From: an uncultured Sporolactobacillus sp.
GTDB lineage: Bacteria; Bacillota; Bacilli; Bacillales; Sporolactobacillaceae
Length of the DNA stretch: 12,515 nucleotides
Assembly: GCA_900543345.1 (NCBI GenBank)
Contig: UQRJ01000051.1
Span: forward strand, 1-12,515
Direction of reading: 5' to 3'
The position numbers and the translations under genes were made by a program. Shown here one piece after another: positions 1-7,822 of the stretch. Under the pieces are notes generated by a model that saw nothing but the letters and a program-made list of their open reading frames with translations, did not search any database and was not told the DNA's origin. Positions within the stretch are counted from its first letter, which is position 1. Each line of letters opens with the position of its first letter.

Positions 1-47
1 GAGATGTCTTAGGGTCTCGTGGGCTCGGAGATGTGTATAAGAGACAG
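1..47 (+). other. Illumina Nextera i7 adapter left on the contig end (sequencing artefact)
   Basis: Bases 1-5 (GAGAT) match the end of the P7 primer, 6-13 (GTCTTAGG) sit where the 8-nt index belongs, 14-28 (GTCTCGTGGGCTCGG) are the Nextera read-2 linker, and 29-47 (AGATGTGTATAAGAGACAG) are the 19-bp Tn5 mosaic end used in tagmentation kits. The parts are in the right order, spacing and orientation for a Nextera library molecule. The plus-strand translation here gives MGSEMCIRDS and the minus strand gives AVSYTHLRAHET, both typical adapter-derived peptides in draft assemblies. This is library sequence, not a transposon or gene of the organism. Confidence 0.98.
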
Positions 48-66
48 CTCTATTGCCGGTCAACAG
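48..66. other. Unplaced 19-nt segment between adapter and cheB
   Basis: Read on the minus strand in the cheB frame this continues D56-I57 with L-L-T-G-N-R, where CheB proteins have the near-invariant E-M-P after the phosphoacceptor Asp and following residue. It is therefore probably not the true continuation of cheB. It may be a chimeric ligation or tagmentation fragment or an assembly error. I found no exact second copy of it in the window. Confidence 0.6.
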
Positions 67-237
67 GATATCGAGAGTGATCACGTCCGGATGAAACCGG
101 TCCAATTTAGTCAATGCATCGCTGCCGTTTCTAGCCGTCGCAACGACTTTCAAGAATGGGTCTTCCTCGATCATCGCCTTCAAAGTCAGACGCATAAATG
201 CAGAATCATCGACGATCATGACACGAATGTCATTCAT
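67..237 (-). CDS. cheB: CheB, chemotaxis response regulator / methylesterase, N-terminal fragment
   Basis: This is the start of CheB, the cytoplasmic response regulator that demethylates and deamidates chemoreceptors when phosphorylated by CheA. Only 57 residues of a protein that is usually about 350 aa are present. The receiver hallmarks are visible: acidic pair D10-D11 in VMIVDDSAFMR, and phosphoacceptor D56 in VITLDI. The methylesterase domain is missing because the contig ends. The ATG at 237-235 shares an ATGA with the flhG stop, and a strong AGGAGG lies just upstream inside flhG, so the two are translationally coupled. The position after flhG matches the Bacillus operon, where cheA, cheW, cheC, cheD and sigD follow. 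The receiver alone could be another regulator, but context plus the DDSAFMR and VITLDI motifs favour CheB. Confidence 0.88.
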
Positions 238-1115
238 TCGCTTCGCCTCCTGAAGCGACTGAAATAGTTTTTCACCTGTTCAGTAAAAGACGGGCGAACG
301 AGCGGAACGCTTGAGTTGTCAACGAGAAAAGAAGCGGCAAGCAATCTCATCTCCATGCTGTAACGCGCATTCGGATAGCAAAGCAGGCAAGGCATCCGGC
401 ATTTGACCGACCGTGGTACGAATCGGTCACGATGCAGTGCCGTCAGCCGACGCATATCGGCACCAAGAAATTTTTTTGCCGCAGCCGACAACCGTCGCCA
501 AGTCGCCTGACCTTCGCGCGAAGATTCCACCATGTTAACGACGCAAGAGATATCAAGAGACGGATTGGCCGCCAGTAATAATTTCAGCGCCGAGTAGCCG
601 TCGGTTATCGCTGTCGGCTCCGGCGTCGTGACCAGTACGATCCGATCGACCGCCAGCATAAAATAAATCAGATTTTCGGAAACTCCGGCACCGAAATCCA
701 GAAGGATAACGTCGAAACGGCTGCGCAACGCTTCGATCTGTTCCAGAACAACCTGCAAATTTGCCTGATTGAAATGAAAGAGTTGATTGAGACGGTTTCC
801 CCCGGAGATATAGAAAACTTCGTTCGGCCCACGTATCACGACATCTTCCAGTTCAAGATGATCATGGATACAGTCTACTAGTGAATACGGAGCTTCGCGA
901 CCGAACAAACAGCCAATATTGGCCATTCCGACATCCAAATCGATGATCAGCACGCTTTTATTCAACGCTCGGAGCGCAATGGAAAAGTTAGCACAGAATA
1001 CCGATTTTCCGACACCGCCCTTTCCGCTGATGACAGCAACAATTTGTGCCCGCTTCCTTCGATGCTGTTTCCGTAATGCCAGTTTTCTCAGCTTCTCAGC
1101 CTGATCACTGCTCAT
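234..1115 (-). CDS. flhG: FlhG (YlxH), MinD-like ATPase controlling flagellar number and placement
   Basis: FlhG is a ParA/MinD-family ATPase that activates the GTPase FlhF and delivers FliM/FliY to nascent C-rings, so setting flagellar pattern. From the ATG at 1115 the protein has 293 aa, the usual size. An N-terminal DQAEKLR (residues 4-10) matches the DQAxxLR activator/FliY-binding motif. The deviant Walker A KGGVGKS is at 32-38, DLDVGM at 59-64, the DFGAG switch near 140-144, and TTPEPTAITD at 163-172. The C-terminus is basic and could be the membrane-targeting helix. An in-frame GTG at 1124 would add three residues; neither start has a good Shine-Dalgarno, and I prefer the ATG. The start overlaps the end of flhF by 11 nt and the stop overlaps the cheB start (ATGA). 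Residues 239, 243 and 246 are cysteines, which I do not expect in this family. Confidence 0.95.
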   Translation of the reverse strand: MSSDQAEKLRKLALRKQHRRKRAQIVAVISGKGGVGKSVFCANFSIALRALNKSVLIIDLDVGMANIGCLFGREAPYSLVDCIHDHLELEDVVIRGPNEVFYISGGNRLNQLFHFNQANLQVVLEQIEALRSRFDVILLDFGAGVSENLIYFMLAVDRIVLVTTPEPTAITDGYSALKLLLAANPSLDISCVVNMVESSREGQATWRRLSAAAKKFLGADMRRLTALHRDRFVPRSVKCRMPCLLCYPNARYSMEMRLLAASFLVDNSSVPLVRPSFTEQVKNYFSRFRRRSE

Positions 1116-2199
1116 CTTCTTCACCCAGCATTCGAGCGGTCAATCTGCCCGCATCGGCGGCAAGCAAATCGTCGGGGACATTCTGACCGTTTGTTATGTA
1201 CAAAATCTGCTTATGCGGTACATGGAGTAATAGACTGACAATTGCCCCGCAGGTCGCCGTTTCATCTACTTTTGAAATAATCAGTTCATTTACCGCCAGC
1301 CGCTCGAAATGCCGGATCAGCAACTGAAGATCCGTATATCTCGCTGTCGCGGCAAGCACAAGGCAAAGATTAATCGGTGCCAATCCATCGGTCAGCCGCC
1401 GGATCTCATCTACATAAGACGCGTCCTGAAAATTGCGGCCCGCCGTATCGATATAGACTCGGTCATAAGTTGCATACTTATCGACCAGCAAACGAAATTC
1501 GTCACGCGTATAGGCCACATCCATCGGTACGTTTAATATTTCCGCATATGTCTGCAGTTGACCGATTGCAGCAATACGGAAGGTATCCAATGAAATAAAA
1601 GCGACTTTTTTTCCGCCTTCCAGTACCTCTTTCCCCGCTAATTTGGCAATGGTTGTCGTTTTTCCGACACCGGTCGGGCCAACAAACATGACGTAACGCT
1701 GAGCCGCCGGAATGGATTTCAGGAAGCGGGCCGGACGCAGCCGGCGAATCAGCTCAGCCTTCAGTAAACGAACCATTTCCGCTTCGTCGAGATGTTCATC
1801 GGCTTGATACCACTTCTTTACAAGCGTCTGCGCCAGGTCGTCGGCATCCTCCACTTGCAAATCCTGAACGATCAGGCGTGAGTGAAGTTTCTCAACGTAT
1901 TTTGGCCCTGCCAGCCATTTATGAACATTCGCCGAGATACCGTGGCCGAAATCAGGCCGATGGAGAGCAGCAGCCCTATCATCTGTTTTTTCGGCAGTTT
2001 CCATCTGTTTCTTAAACAGCGTATCCGTTTCGGTATCGACCCCTGCCAGCACTTCCACCTGCTGTTTTTTAATCAGGTTGAAAAAGCGACCGTTCGTTAC
2101 TTTTCTGGTACGAAAAATAACCGCATCGCTGCCCAGTTCCCGCTTAACTTTTTCAAGAGCCAGACTCATCGTCGGCGCAGTAATCTTTTTCATTTTCAT
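1105..2199 (-). CDS. flhF: FlhF, SRP-type GTPase for flagellar placement
   Basis: FlhF is the third SRP-family GTPase after Ffh and FtsY. It acts at the membrane to fix where flagellar basal bodies form, with FlhG as its activator. The 364-aa protein has a basic N-terminal B region, a charged linker (about 60-90), an N domain (about 95-165), and a G domain with P-loop GPTGVGKT (174-181), DTFRIAAIGQLQTYA (205-219), DTAGR (251-255) and SKVDET (309-314), the last standing for the usual TKxDE guanine-specificity motif. The ATG at 2199 shares ATGA with the flhA stop; the nearest SD-like GGAG is rather far upstream, so initiation probably depends on coupling. A second in-frame ATG two codons downstream is an alternative start. 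Confidence 0.97.
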   Translation of the reverse strand: MKMKKITAPTMSLALEKVKRELGSDAVIFRTRKVTNGRFFNLIKKQQVEVLAGVDTETDTLFKKQMETAEKTDDRAAALHRPDFGHGISANVHKWLAGPKYVEKLHSRLIVQDLQVEDADDLAQTLVKKWYQADEHLDEAEMVRLLKAELIRRLRPARFLKSIPAAQRYVMFVGPTGVGKTTTIAKLAGKEVLEGGKKVAFISLDTFRIAAIGQLQTYAEILNVPMDVAYTRDEFRLLVDKYATYDRVYIDTAGRNFQDASYVDEIRRLTDGLAPINLCLVLAATARYTDLQLLIRHFERLAVNELIISKVDETATCGAIVSLLLHVPHKQILYITNGQNVPDDLLAADAGRLTARMLGEEDEQ

Positions 2200-4229
2200 G
2201 CCGCATCCAGCACTCCAATGCTTTGAATTTCTACATCCGTTTCCAGTTCATTATAGGATAGAACATGAACATTTGGAAAGTAACGTTCGGTCAACTGACG
2301 CACATACATTCGGATAAGCGGAGAACAAAGGATGACCGGATCGCTGTCCATATCGCTCCATTTTTCAATCAATGCCGATAAATTTTTCAGCACCTGAGTG
2401 GTGATCGACGAATCGAGGGCCAAGTAATTACCATGCTCGGTTTTTTGCACGGCACTGTTGATCTTTCGTTCTAGATCCGGGCTGATTGTTAATACTTTCA
2501 ACGCTTCGCCTTCTCGCGTAAACTGTTCCGTAATTTGCCGCGAGAGCGCCTGGCGAACATATTCGGTCAGTAAACCGGCATCTTTCGTCATCGTTGCATA
2601 ATCCGCCAAGGTTTCGAAGATAACGGGTAGATTGCGAATCGACAAACGTTCTTTCAGTAGATTGACCAAGACTTTTTGCACATCGCCGAGACTCAGTGGT
2701 TCCGGTGTGACAGCCTCCACCAAAGCCGGAGAATGCTCTTTCAGATGGTCGATGAGTTGCTTGGTCTGCTGGCGGCCCAGCAATTCCCACGCATGACGGC
2801 GCAGTACCTCAGTCAGGTGAGTCGAGACGACCGACGGCGGATCGACAACCGTATATCCAGCTAATTCGGCCTTTTCTTTCATCTGTTCATCAATCCACAG
2901 TGCTTTTAGTCCGAATGCCGGCTCCGTCGTTTCGATTCCTTTAACCGATTGATCCTCAACACCGGGACTCATTGCCAGGTAATGATCTAACATCAATTGT
3001 CCCTTGGCGACTTCGCTACCGTTAATCTTGATACGGTAACTGCTCGGCTTTAACTGGATATTGTCACGGATGCGCACGACCGGCAGTACAATACCGAGTT
3101 CAAGGGCCAGCTGGCGACGGATCATCACAATGCGGTCAAGCAGATCTCCGCCCTGGCTGCTGTCGGCCAGCGGTACAAGCGCATAACCGAACTCAAATTC
3201 AACCGGATCCATATGTAGTAGATTGATCACATCTTCCTGAGATTTGAAGCGTTTTTCCGCCTTTTTCTCCTCGTTCGGCGCTTTCGCCCCCTGATCGCCG
3301 CGCTGTTTGCGGCCGACCAGAAAACCGGCTAGCAGTAGCAGCACGGCGATTGGCAGTGTCGCAACCATGCCGATCGGCGTCAGGCCGAGTACGGCAATCA
3401 CAATACCGGCGATAATCAGCATCGCCGGATAAGCAAGCAGTTGGTCGGATAATTCACGGCCCATGTTGGTTTCAGAAGATGAACGAGTGACAATGATACC
3501 GGTCGCCGTCGAAATCAACAAGGCGGGAATCTGACTGACGATGCCGTCGCCGACGGACAGTAAACTAAAATTTTGTGCTGCGTCGGCAAACGACATTCCC
3601 TGCTGCGCCACGCCAATGATCATGCCGACAATCAAATTGATCGCAACAATAATGATACTGGCGATTGCATCACCTCTGACAAATTTGCTGGCACCATCCA
3701 TTGACCCGTAAAAATCAGCTTCACGAGTGATTTTTTCTCGTCTTCTCTTCGCCTCGCGATCATCAATAAGGCCGGCATTCATATCGGCGTCGATACTCAT
3801 CTGCTTGCCGGGCATCGCATCCAGCGTAAAGCGGGCGGCCACTTCCGCCACCCGTTCGGCGCCACGAGTGATGACAATGAACTGGACAATAATGAGAATG
3901 AGGAAAACAACCAATCCGACAATCACGTTGCCGGCCACGACGAACTGGCCGAATGCGGCAATGACTTTACCAGCATCGCCCTCGGTCAAGATCAGACGAG
4001 TCGTCGATACATTTAAGCCGATCCGAAATAGTGTCATGATCAAAAGCAGCGACGGGAAAACCGAGAATTCCAGCGGCTCGTCGACATTCAAGGTGATCAG
4101 GAGAATCACCAACGACAGTGAAATATTCGTGATGATTAAAAAACTGAGCAGAGCGGGCGGGAGTGGGATGATCAGCATCATCACGATCAGAATCACGCCC
4201 AACATAACGATGTAATCACTGTGTTTCAT
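2196..4229 (-). CDS. flhA: FlhA, export-gate protein of the flagellar type III secretion system
   Basis: FlhA forms the nonameric ring of the flagellar export gate and couples proton flow to substrate docking through its cytoplasmic ring. The 677-aa length is standard. The N-terminal half (about 1-330) is strongly hydrophobic with roughly eight membrane segments. The cytoplasmic loop carries the FHIPEP family signature region (about 120-160), including RFTLDAMPGKQMSIDADMNA, and the RIGLNVSTTRLIL stretch lies at 69-81. A lysine-rich linker (about 308-332) leads to the cytoplasmic domain (about 340-677) that binds chaperone-substrate complexes. A GAGGGAG ribosome-binding site sits 4-6 nt before the ATG. 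The gap to the flhB stop is 26 nt, and the stop overlaps the flhF start. Confidence 0.98.
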   Translation of the reverse strand: MKHSDYIVMLGVILIVMMLIIPLPPALLSFLIITNISLSLVILLITLNVDEPLEFSVFPSLLLIMTLFRIGLNVSTTRLILTEGDAGKVIAAFGQFVVAGNVIVGLVVFLILIIVQFIVITRGAERVAEVAARFTLDAMPGKQMSIDADMNAGLIDDREAKRRREKITREADFYGSMDGASKFVRGDAIASIIIVAINLIVGMIIGVAQQGMSFADAAQNFSLLSVGDGIVSQIPALLISTATGIIVTRSSSETNMGRELSDQLLAYPAMLIIAGIVIAVLGLTPIGMVATLPIAVLLLLAGFLVGRKQRGDQGAKAPNEEKKAEKRFKSQEDVINLLHMDPVEFEFGYALVPLADSSQGGDLLDRIVMIRRQLALELGIVLPVVRIRDNIQLKPSSYRIKINGSEVAKGQLMLDHYLAMSPGVEDQSVKGIETTEPAFGLKALWIDEQMKEKAELAGYTVVDPPSVVSTHLTEVLRRHAWELLGRQQTKQLIDHLKEHSPALVEAVTPEPLSLGDVQKVLVNLLKERLSIRNLPVIFETLADYATMTKDAGLLTEYVRQALSRQITEQFTREGEALKVLTISPDLERKINSAVQKTEHGNYLALDSSITTQVLKNLSALIEKWSDMDSDPVILCSPLIRMYVRQLTERYFPNVHVLSYNELETDVEIQSIGVLDAA

Positions 4230-4255
4230 GGTTCTCCCTCTTTCTGCCGTCTAAA

Positions 4256-5344
4256 TTAGGCCCTATCGTTCATGCGATAAACATAAGCCAGAATCTCTGC
4301 CACCGCTTGATAAAACTCCTCGGGAATGCGGTCGCCGATCTCAAGCTTGAAATACAGGGCTCGCGCTAGCGGTTTTCGCTCAATAATCGCGATGTGATAT
4401 TTACGTGCGACCGCTTTGATCCGAAAGGCGATATAATCCGCTCCCTTGGCCACGACCGTCGGAGCGTCCATTTTTTCACTGTTGTATTGGAGCGCGACGG
4501 CAAAATGTGTCGGGTTCGTAATCACGACATCGGCATGCGGCAAATCCTGCATCATCCGGTGCAGCGCCATTTGTTTTTGCCGCTGCCTCACTCGTTGTTT
4601 GATTAGCGGATCGCCTTCGATATTTTTGTACTCATCTTTTATGTCCTGCTTGGACATCCGCAAGTTTTTTTCATAATCGTATTTCTGATATAAATAATCG
4701 AGCAAAGATAAAGCGATCAGCGTCAGTGAAGCGACCAGGCCCATATCCAGCACAATCGTCACCATGGTGGCCAAGCCGTCGTTTAACGACTTTTCGCCGG
4801 TTTCGATAATCTGCTCACGGTTCATCCAAATGACCGAAAAAGCGACCAGGCCGATCAACGAAATCTTCAATATCGACTTGAGCAGTTCAACAATCGCCCG
4901 CAGTGAATAAATGCGTTTTAATCCTTTCAACGGACTGATCCGCTCCGGTTTAAAAGCAATCTGCTCCGGATGAAACATGAAACCGACTTGAAACAGCTGG
5001 CCGGCCGCGCCGATGGCCAGTGCGACGACAAATAGCGGCAGTATAATTTCAACGGTCTGAACAAGCAGACCGGAAAACAGGCGAATCACATTCTGCTGCG
5101 TCAGATCAGTCCGCAATCTGTCACTAAAGATCGAAGACATCAGTTCTGTCAACTGCGTGCCGATCGTTCCGCCGGCCAGCCGAAAATAAAGGAAGCAAGC
5201 AAAAAGGCTCAAGGCCGTGCTAAGATCGATACTCTTGAATACTTCGCCTTTTTTCCGGCTCTCCTCGCGCCGGTGCGGTGTCGCCTTTTCCGTGCGTTCG
5301 CCGGCAAAAAATTGCAGATCGAGCCGATCCGGGCGGATGTTCAT
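4256..5344 (-). CDS. flhB: FlhB, export-gate substrate-specificity switch protein
   Basis: FlhB sits in the membrane next to FliPQR and switches export from rod/hook to filament substrates after self-cleavage. The 362-aa protein begins with the family N-terminus (DLQFFAGERTEKATP), has four hydrophobic segments (about 41-59, 99-121, 158-174, 194-219), and carries the autocleavage motif NPTH at 277-280 within a well-conserved C-terminal domain. I chose the ATG at 5344, not the longer in-frame start at 5386. GGAGG lies 9 nt upstream of 5344, the homologous N-terminus starts there, and the extra 14 residues (cysteine- and arginine-rich) look like read-back into fliR. Only 1 nt separates the fliR stop from this ATG. 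Confidence 0.98.
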   Translation of the reverse strand: MNIRPDRLDLQFFAGERTEKATPHRREESRKKGEVFKSIDLSTALSLFACFLYFRLAGGTIGTQLTELMSSIFSDRLRTDLTQQNVIRLFSGLLVQTVEIILPLFVVALAIGAAGQLFQVGFMFHPEQIAFKPERISPLKGLKRIYSLRAIVELLKSILKISLIGLVAFSVIWMNREQIIETGEKSLNDGLATMVTIVLDMGLVASLTLIALSLLDYLYQKYDYEKNLRMSKQDIKDEYKNIEGDPLIKQRVRQRQKQMALHRMMQDLPHADVVITNPTHFAVALQYNSEKMDAPTVVAKGADYIAFRIKAVARKYHIAIIERKPLARALYFKLEIGDRIPEEFYQAVAEILAYVYRMNDRA

Positions 5345-5345
5345 C

Positions 5346-6122
5346 TCACGGTGCCTCCAACAGCTGCATAAATGTCCCAAACGCATCGGTCATTGAATCG
5401 AAAATCACCCGGAACAAGACGAGAATCGCCGGAAACAAAATGATCAGAATGACGAATCCGACCATAATTTTCAGCGGCAGCCCGACAACGAAAACATTAA
5501 CCTGCGGTACGGTTCGCGCCACGATTCCGATTGCCACATCGGTCAGAAACAGGCAGCCGACTAGCGGTATTGCCAGCTGCAAGCCAATAATAAACAGTTG
5601 AGCCGTCAATTTTGTCACGAATTCCACCGTCTGTCCGCTGGCAATTTGAATAGCAAGTCGGTTGAGCGGAAATAGCGTAAAGCTTTGCAGCAAGCCGCTG
5701 ATCAACATATGATGCGCGTCCACGCCGAGGAAAAACATCATTTGCAGTGTAAAAAGCAGCTGACCGCTCAGCGGTGCCGTTGAACCATTATCCGGACTGA
5801 TGACATTGGCAAGCGCAAAGCCCATCTGTAAATCAATCAGCGAGCCGGCGAACTGAACGCCATAAGTGAGAATTCCCGCTGCAAAGCCCATCGTCAGACC
5901 GATCAGGGCTTCTTTCAATACTAACAATACAAACGTGCCGCCCGTCGCCAGGGTCTGGTCTTTAAACAACACCACTTCGACCAGCAGCGACAGGGAGACA
6001 GCGAGGCCGATGCGGACGGTCGCCGGTACGGTCCGATAGGAAAAAATCGGCATTGTAGCCAGAAAACACGATATCCGCACTAAAATAAGGATAAAAACGG
6101 GAACGGCATTCAAAATTGACAC
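5346..6122 (-). CDS. fliR: FliR, flagellar export-gate membrane protein
   Basis: FliR is one subunit of the FliP5-Q4-R1 export pore. From the GTG at 6122 it has 258 aa, the usual FliR size, and is almost wholly hydrophobic with about six membrane segments. The motif RIGLAVSLSLL and the segment LIDLQMGFALANVISP fit the family. A purine-rich AAGGAAGG lies 7 nt before this GTG. The frame stays open to an ATG at 6209, but those 29 extra hydrophilic residues overlap fliQ and have no counterpart in FliR proteins, so I exclude them. A GTG five bases upstream of the chosen one is out of frame. The gap to the fliQ stop is 17 nt. Confidence 0.96.
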   Translation of the reverse strand: MSILNAVPVFILILVRISCFLATMPIFSYRTVPATVRIGLAVSLSLLVEVVLFKDQTLATGGTFVLLVLKEALIGLTMGFAAGILTYGVQFAGSLIDLQMGFALANVISPDNGSTAPLSGQLLFTLQMMFFLGVDAHHMLISGLLQSFTLFPLNRLAIQIASGQTVEFVTKLTAQLFIIGLQLAIPLVGCLFLTDVAIGIVARTVPQVNVFVVGLPLKIMVGFVILIILFPAILVLFRVIFDSMTDAFGTFMQLLEAP

Positions 6123-6139
6123 GGCACGGCCTTCCTTTT

Positions 6140-6409
6140 CTATCTGATATAATTCGGCAGATTGGCAAAGATGTTCTGCGTGAACGTCAGCATTTTCGTC
6201 AACATCCACGGGCCGAACAGAATCAGCCCGAATAACATGGCAACAATTTTCGGAATAAAGGCCAGCGTCTGTTCCTGAATTTGCGTAGCCGCCTGAAAAA
6301 TACTGACAATTAAACCGACAATCAATGAAATTAGCATTAACGGTCCGGCAACCATCAGAATGACCATGACACTTTGATCGGCAATCGACAGAACCATTTC
6401 GGAACTCAC
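6140..6409 (-). CDS. fliQ: FliQ, small flagellar export-gate membrane protein
   Basis: FliQ wraps the FliPR core of the export pore as helical hairpins. The 89-aa product has two hydrophobic helices (about 14-37 and 52-72) around the conserved segment IFQAATQIQEQTLAFIPKI (37-55), which is diagnostic. The start is the GTG at 6409: GAAAGGAG lies 10 nt upstream and homologues begin at this point (MSSE-like). The frame stays open to 6493, but that extension is charged and lies over the end of fliP. The gene follows fliP after 38 nt, a gap that contains a small GC hairpin. Confidence 0.96.
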   Translation of the reverse strand: MSSEMVLSIADQSVMVILMVAGPLMLISLIVGLIVSIFQAATQIQEQTLAFIPKIVAMLFGLILFGPWMLTKMLTFTQNIFANLPNYIR

Positions 6410-6419
6410 GGGCGCGATT

Positions 6420-6445
6420 CTCCTTTCACGGGCGGCGACGGCCCG
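6420..6445 (-). promoter_or_regulatory. fliQ Shine-Dalgarno with adjoining GC hairpin
   Basis: On the transcript, CGGGC (6445-6441) and GCCCG (6433-6429) can pair as a 5-bp all-GC stem with a 7-nt loop. The SD GAAAGGAG (6427-6420) begins 1 nt after the stem. No U-run follows, so it is not an intrinsic terminator. It may act as an mRNA stabiliser or modulate fliQ initiation; only the pairing is seen here. Confidence 0.4.
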
Positions 6446-6447
6446 GA

Positions 6448-7128
6448 CTATCCCTGATAGCTTTTCAGCAGCGATTCGACAATCATATACCAACCGTCGA
6501 CCATGATAAATAACAAAATCTTAAAAGGCAGTGAGATCATCACCGGCGGCAACATCATCATCCCCATGGCCATTAAAATGCTGGCGACGACCATGTCGAT
6601 GACCAAAAAAGGGATAAAGATCATAAAGCCCATCTGAAAGGCAGTTTTCAGCTCACTGATCGTAAATGCCGGGACAAGTGCAGTCAGCGGAATATCCTGC
6701 ACACGTTTCGGCGTCTTATAATGGCCATAATCCATGAATAGTTGTAGATCCTTTTCACGAGTTTCGCGTGCCATAAACTGCTTAATCGGCACTTCCGATC
6801 GCCGGACGGCCTGCTGCTGCGTAATGTTACCTTTTAAATACGGCTGAACGGCATTTGCATTAATCTGTCCGTAAACCGGAGCCATAATAAAGAAAGTAAG
6901 AAACAAGGCAAGGCCGATCAGAATCTGATTCGGCGGCATTTGCTGCGTCGACAGCGACGTCCGGACAAACGAAAGCACAATGATGATCCGCGTAAATGAT
7001 GTCATCAGGATTAAAATCGCCGGTGCGAGCGATAACACGGTCAGTATCAGCAGCAACTGAACCGATGTAGCAACACCTTGCGGCTGACTCGTGAAGAAGT
7101 CGGCCGGTATGCCCGGTATACTACTCAT
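6448..7128 (-). CDS. fliP: FliP, flagellar export-gate core protein
   Basis: FliP forms the pentameric core of the export pore. The 226-aa protein has a hydrophobic N-terminal segment, the highly conserved stretch FTRIIIVLSFVRTSLSTQQ followed by MPPNQILIGLALFLTFFIMAP (about 45-84), a hydrophilic periplasmic part (about 88-155), and C-terminal helices with LPPVMISLPFKILLF. The start is the ATG at 7128: GGGAGG sits 9 nt upstream, whereas the in-frame GTG at 7137 directly abuts that SD and cannot use it. The first 8 nt overlap the end of fliO. Confidence 0.98.
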   Translation of the reverse strand: MSSIPGIPADFFTSQPQGVATSVQLLLILTVLSLAPAILILMTSFTRIIIVLSFVRTSLSTQQMPPNQILIGLALFLTFFIMAPVYGQINANAVQPYLKGNITQQQAVRRSEVPIKQFMARETREKDLQLFMDYGHYKTPKRVQDIPLTALVPAFTISELKTAFQMGFMIFIPFLVIDMVVASILMAMGMMMLPPVMISLPFKILLFIMVDGWYMIVESLLKSYQG

Positions 7129-7822
7129 GCCGATCACCCTCCCGGTTCAGACGTCCAAACGCCGTCGATCGCTTGGCGACCATCTGTCCCAGACGTCCCC
7201 GCAACCGCTCCGCAAGTCCGACATCGTCCCGGGCAGTGCCGGTTTTCTGTTTATGACCGAACGCTTTCCCCGCCGCTCGATTCAACAAACCGAACATTTT
7301 CTGCTGTGACGCCTCGGCCGCAGCGTTGCGATCGATCAGCGACGCGACTACTTCCGGATCATCGATCTCTTTCAGCAAACGAACATCGTCGCCAACGCCG
7401 ATGACCATCAGTTCATCACCCATTTGAATCAACTGCACCGATCGGTTAGCACCGACTGAAACGCCGCCGAGATTTTGCAAATGACTGATTCCGCGAAAGC
7501 GTCCGCTTTTCTTAGCAGCGAATCGATAAAGCATATAGATCAACGCAAGAACGATGGCCAGTGCGAAAAAAATTTTAAGAAAATCAACAAAAAGAGCGGT
7601 ATCGCTCATCGGAGCGGCAGACCCCGATCGATCGGAAGTCGAGTTGTCGGTTTTACCCGATTGCGCCGGTTTCGACTCGCTTTTTTGATTTTTAAGCATG
7701 TCCATAACCGTACCGTTTCCCGAATCGGCCAACGCGTATGTATGTGTACCGAAGACGAAGGCAAGGGCGACGACGCAAGCCATCAAATATCGTAAAATCA
7801 TGCCGGCATTATTGTTTTTCAT
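7121..7822 (-). CDS. fliO: FliO (FliZ of Bacillus), export-gate assembly protein
   Basis: FliO is a membrane chaperone that helps assemble the FliP ring. The 233-aa product has an N-terminal signal-like segment (hydrophobic core about 8-26, possible cleavage after ALA at about 30-32), a Ser/Lys/Asp-rich extracytoplasmic linker (33-75), one membrane helix (about 78-99), and a cytoplasmic domain with GGVSVGANRSVQLIQMGDEL typical of FliO. The signal sequence plus internal helix is the Bacillus-type arrangement; enterobacterial FliO is shorter. The ATG directly follows the cheY stop (TAAATG) with no strong SD, which suggests coupling to cheY. An in-frame ATG at 7801 is an alternative start. Confidence 0.92.
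   Translation of the reverse strand: MKNNNAGMILRYLMACVVALAFVFGTHTYALADSGNGTVMDMLKNQKSESKPAQSGKTDNSTSDRSGSAAPMSDTALFVDFLKIFFALAIVLALIYMLYRFAAKKSGRFRGISHLQNLGGVSVGANRSVQLIQMGDELMVIGVGDDVRLLKEIDDPEVVASLIDRNAAAEASQQKMFGLLNRAAGKAFGHKQKTGTARDDVGLAERLRGRLGQMVAKRSTAFGRLNREGDRHE

Noticed and set aside
29..47. Transposon end (Tn5-like mosaic end)
   Set aside because: It belongs to the tagmentation adapter with linker and index attached; no transposase or second end is present.
19..267. Plus-strand 82-aa ORF beginning MGSEMCIRDS
   Set aside because: Its start lies in the Nextera adapter and its remainder is antisense to cheB.
2428..2790. Minus-strand 120-aa ORF inside flhA
   Set aside because: It is an alternate frame of flhA, low in recognisable features, and flhA covers it fully with conserved sequence.
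5278..5601. Plus-strand ORFs across the operon, e.g. 107 aa here and 162 aa at 3727-4215
   Set aside because: They are antisense shadows of strongly conserved flagellar genes, with no recognisable domains or ribosome-binding sites.
6123..6209. Longer fliR from the ATG at 6209
   Set aside because: It would add 29 hydrophilic residues that overlap fliQ; the GTG at 6122 has the proper SD and the family N-terminus.
6410..6493. Longer fliQ from 6493
   Set aside because: The extension overlaps fliP and is not found in FliQ; the GTG at 6409 has a good SD.
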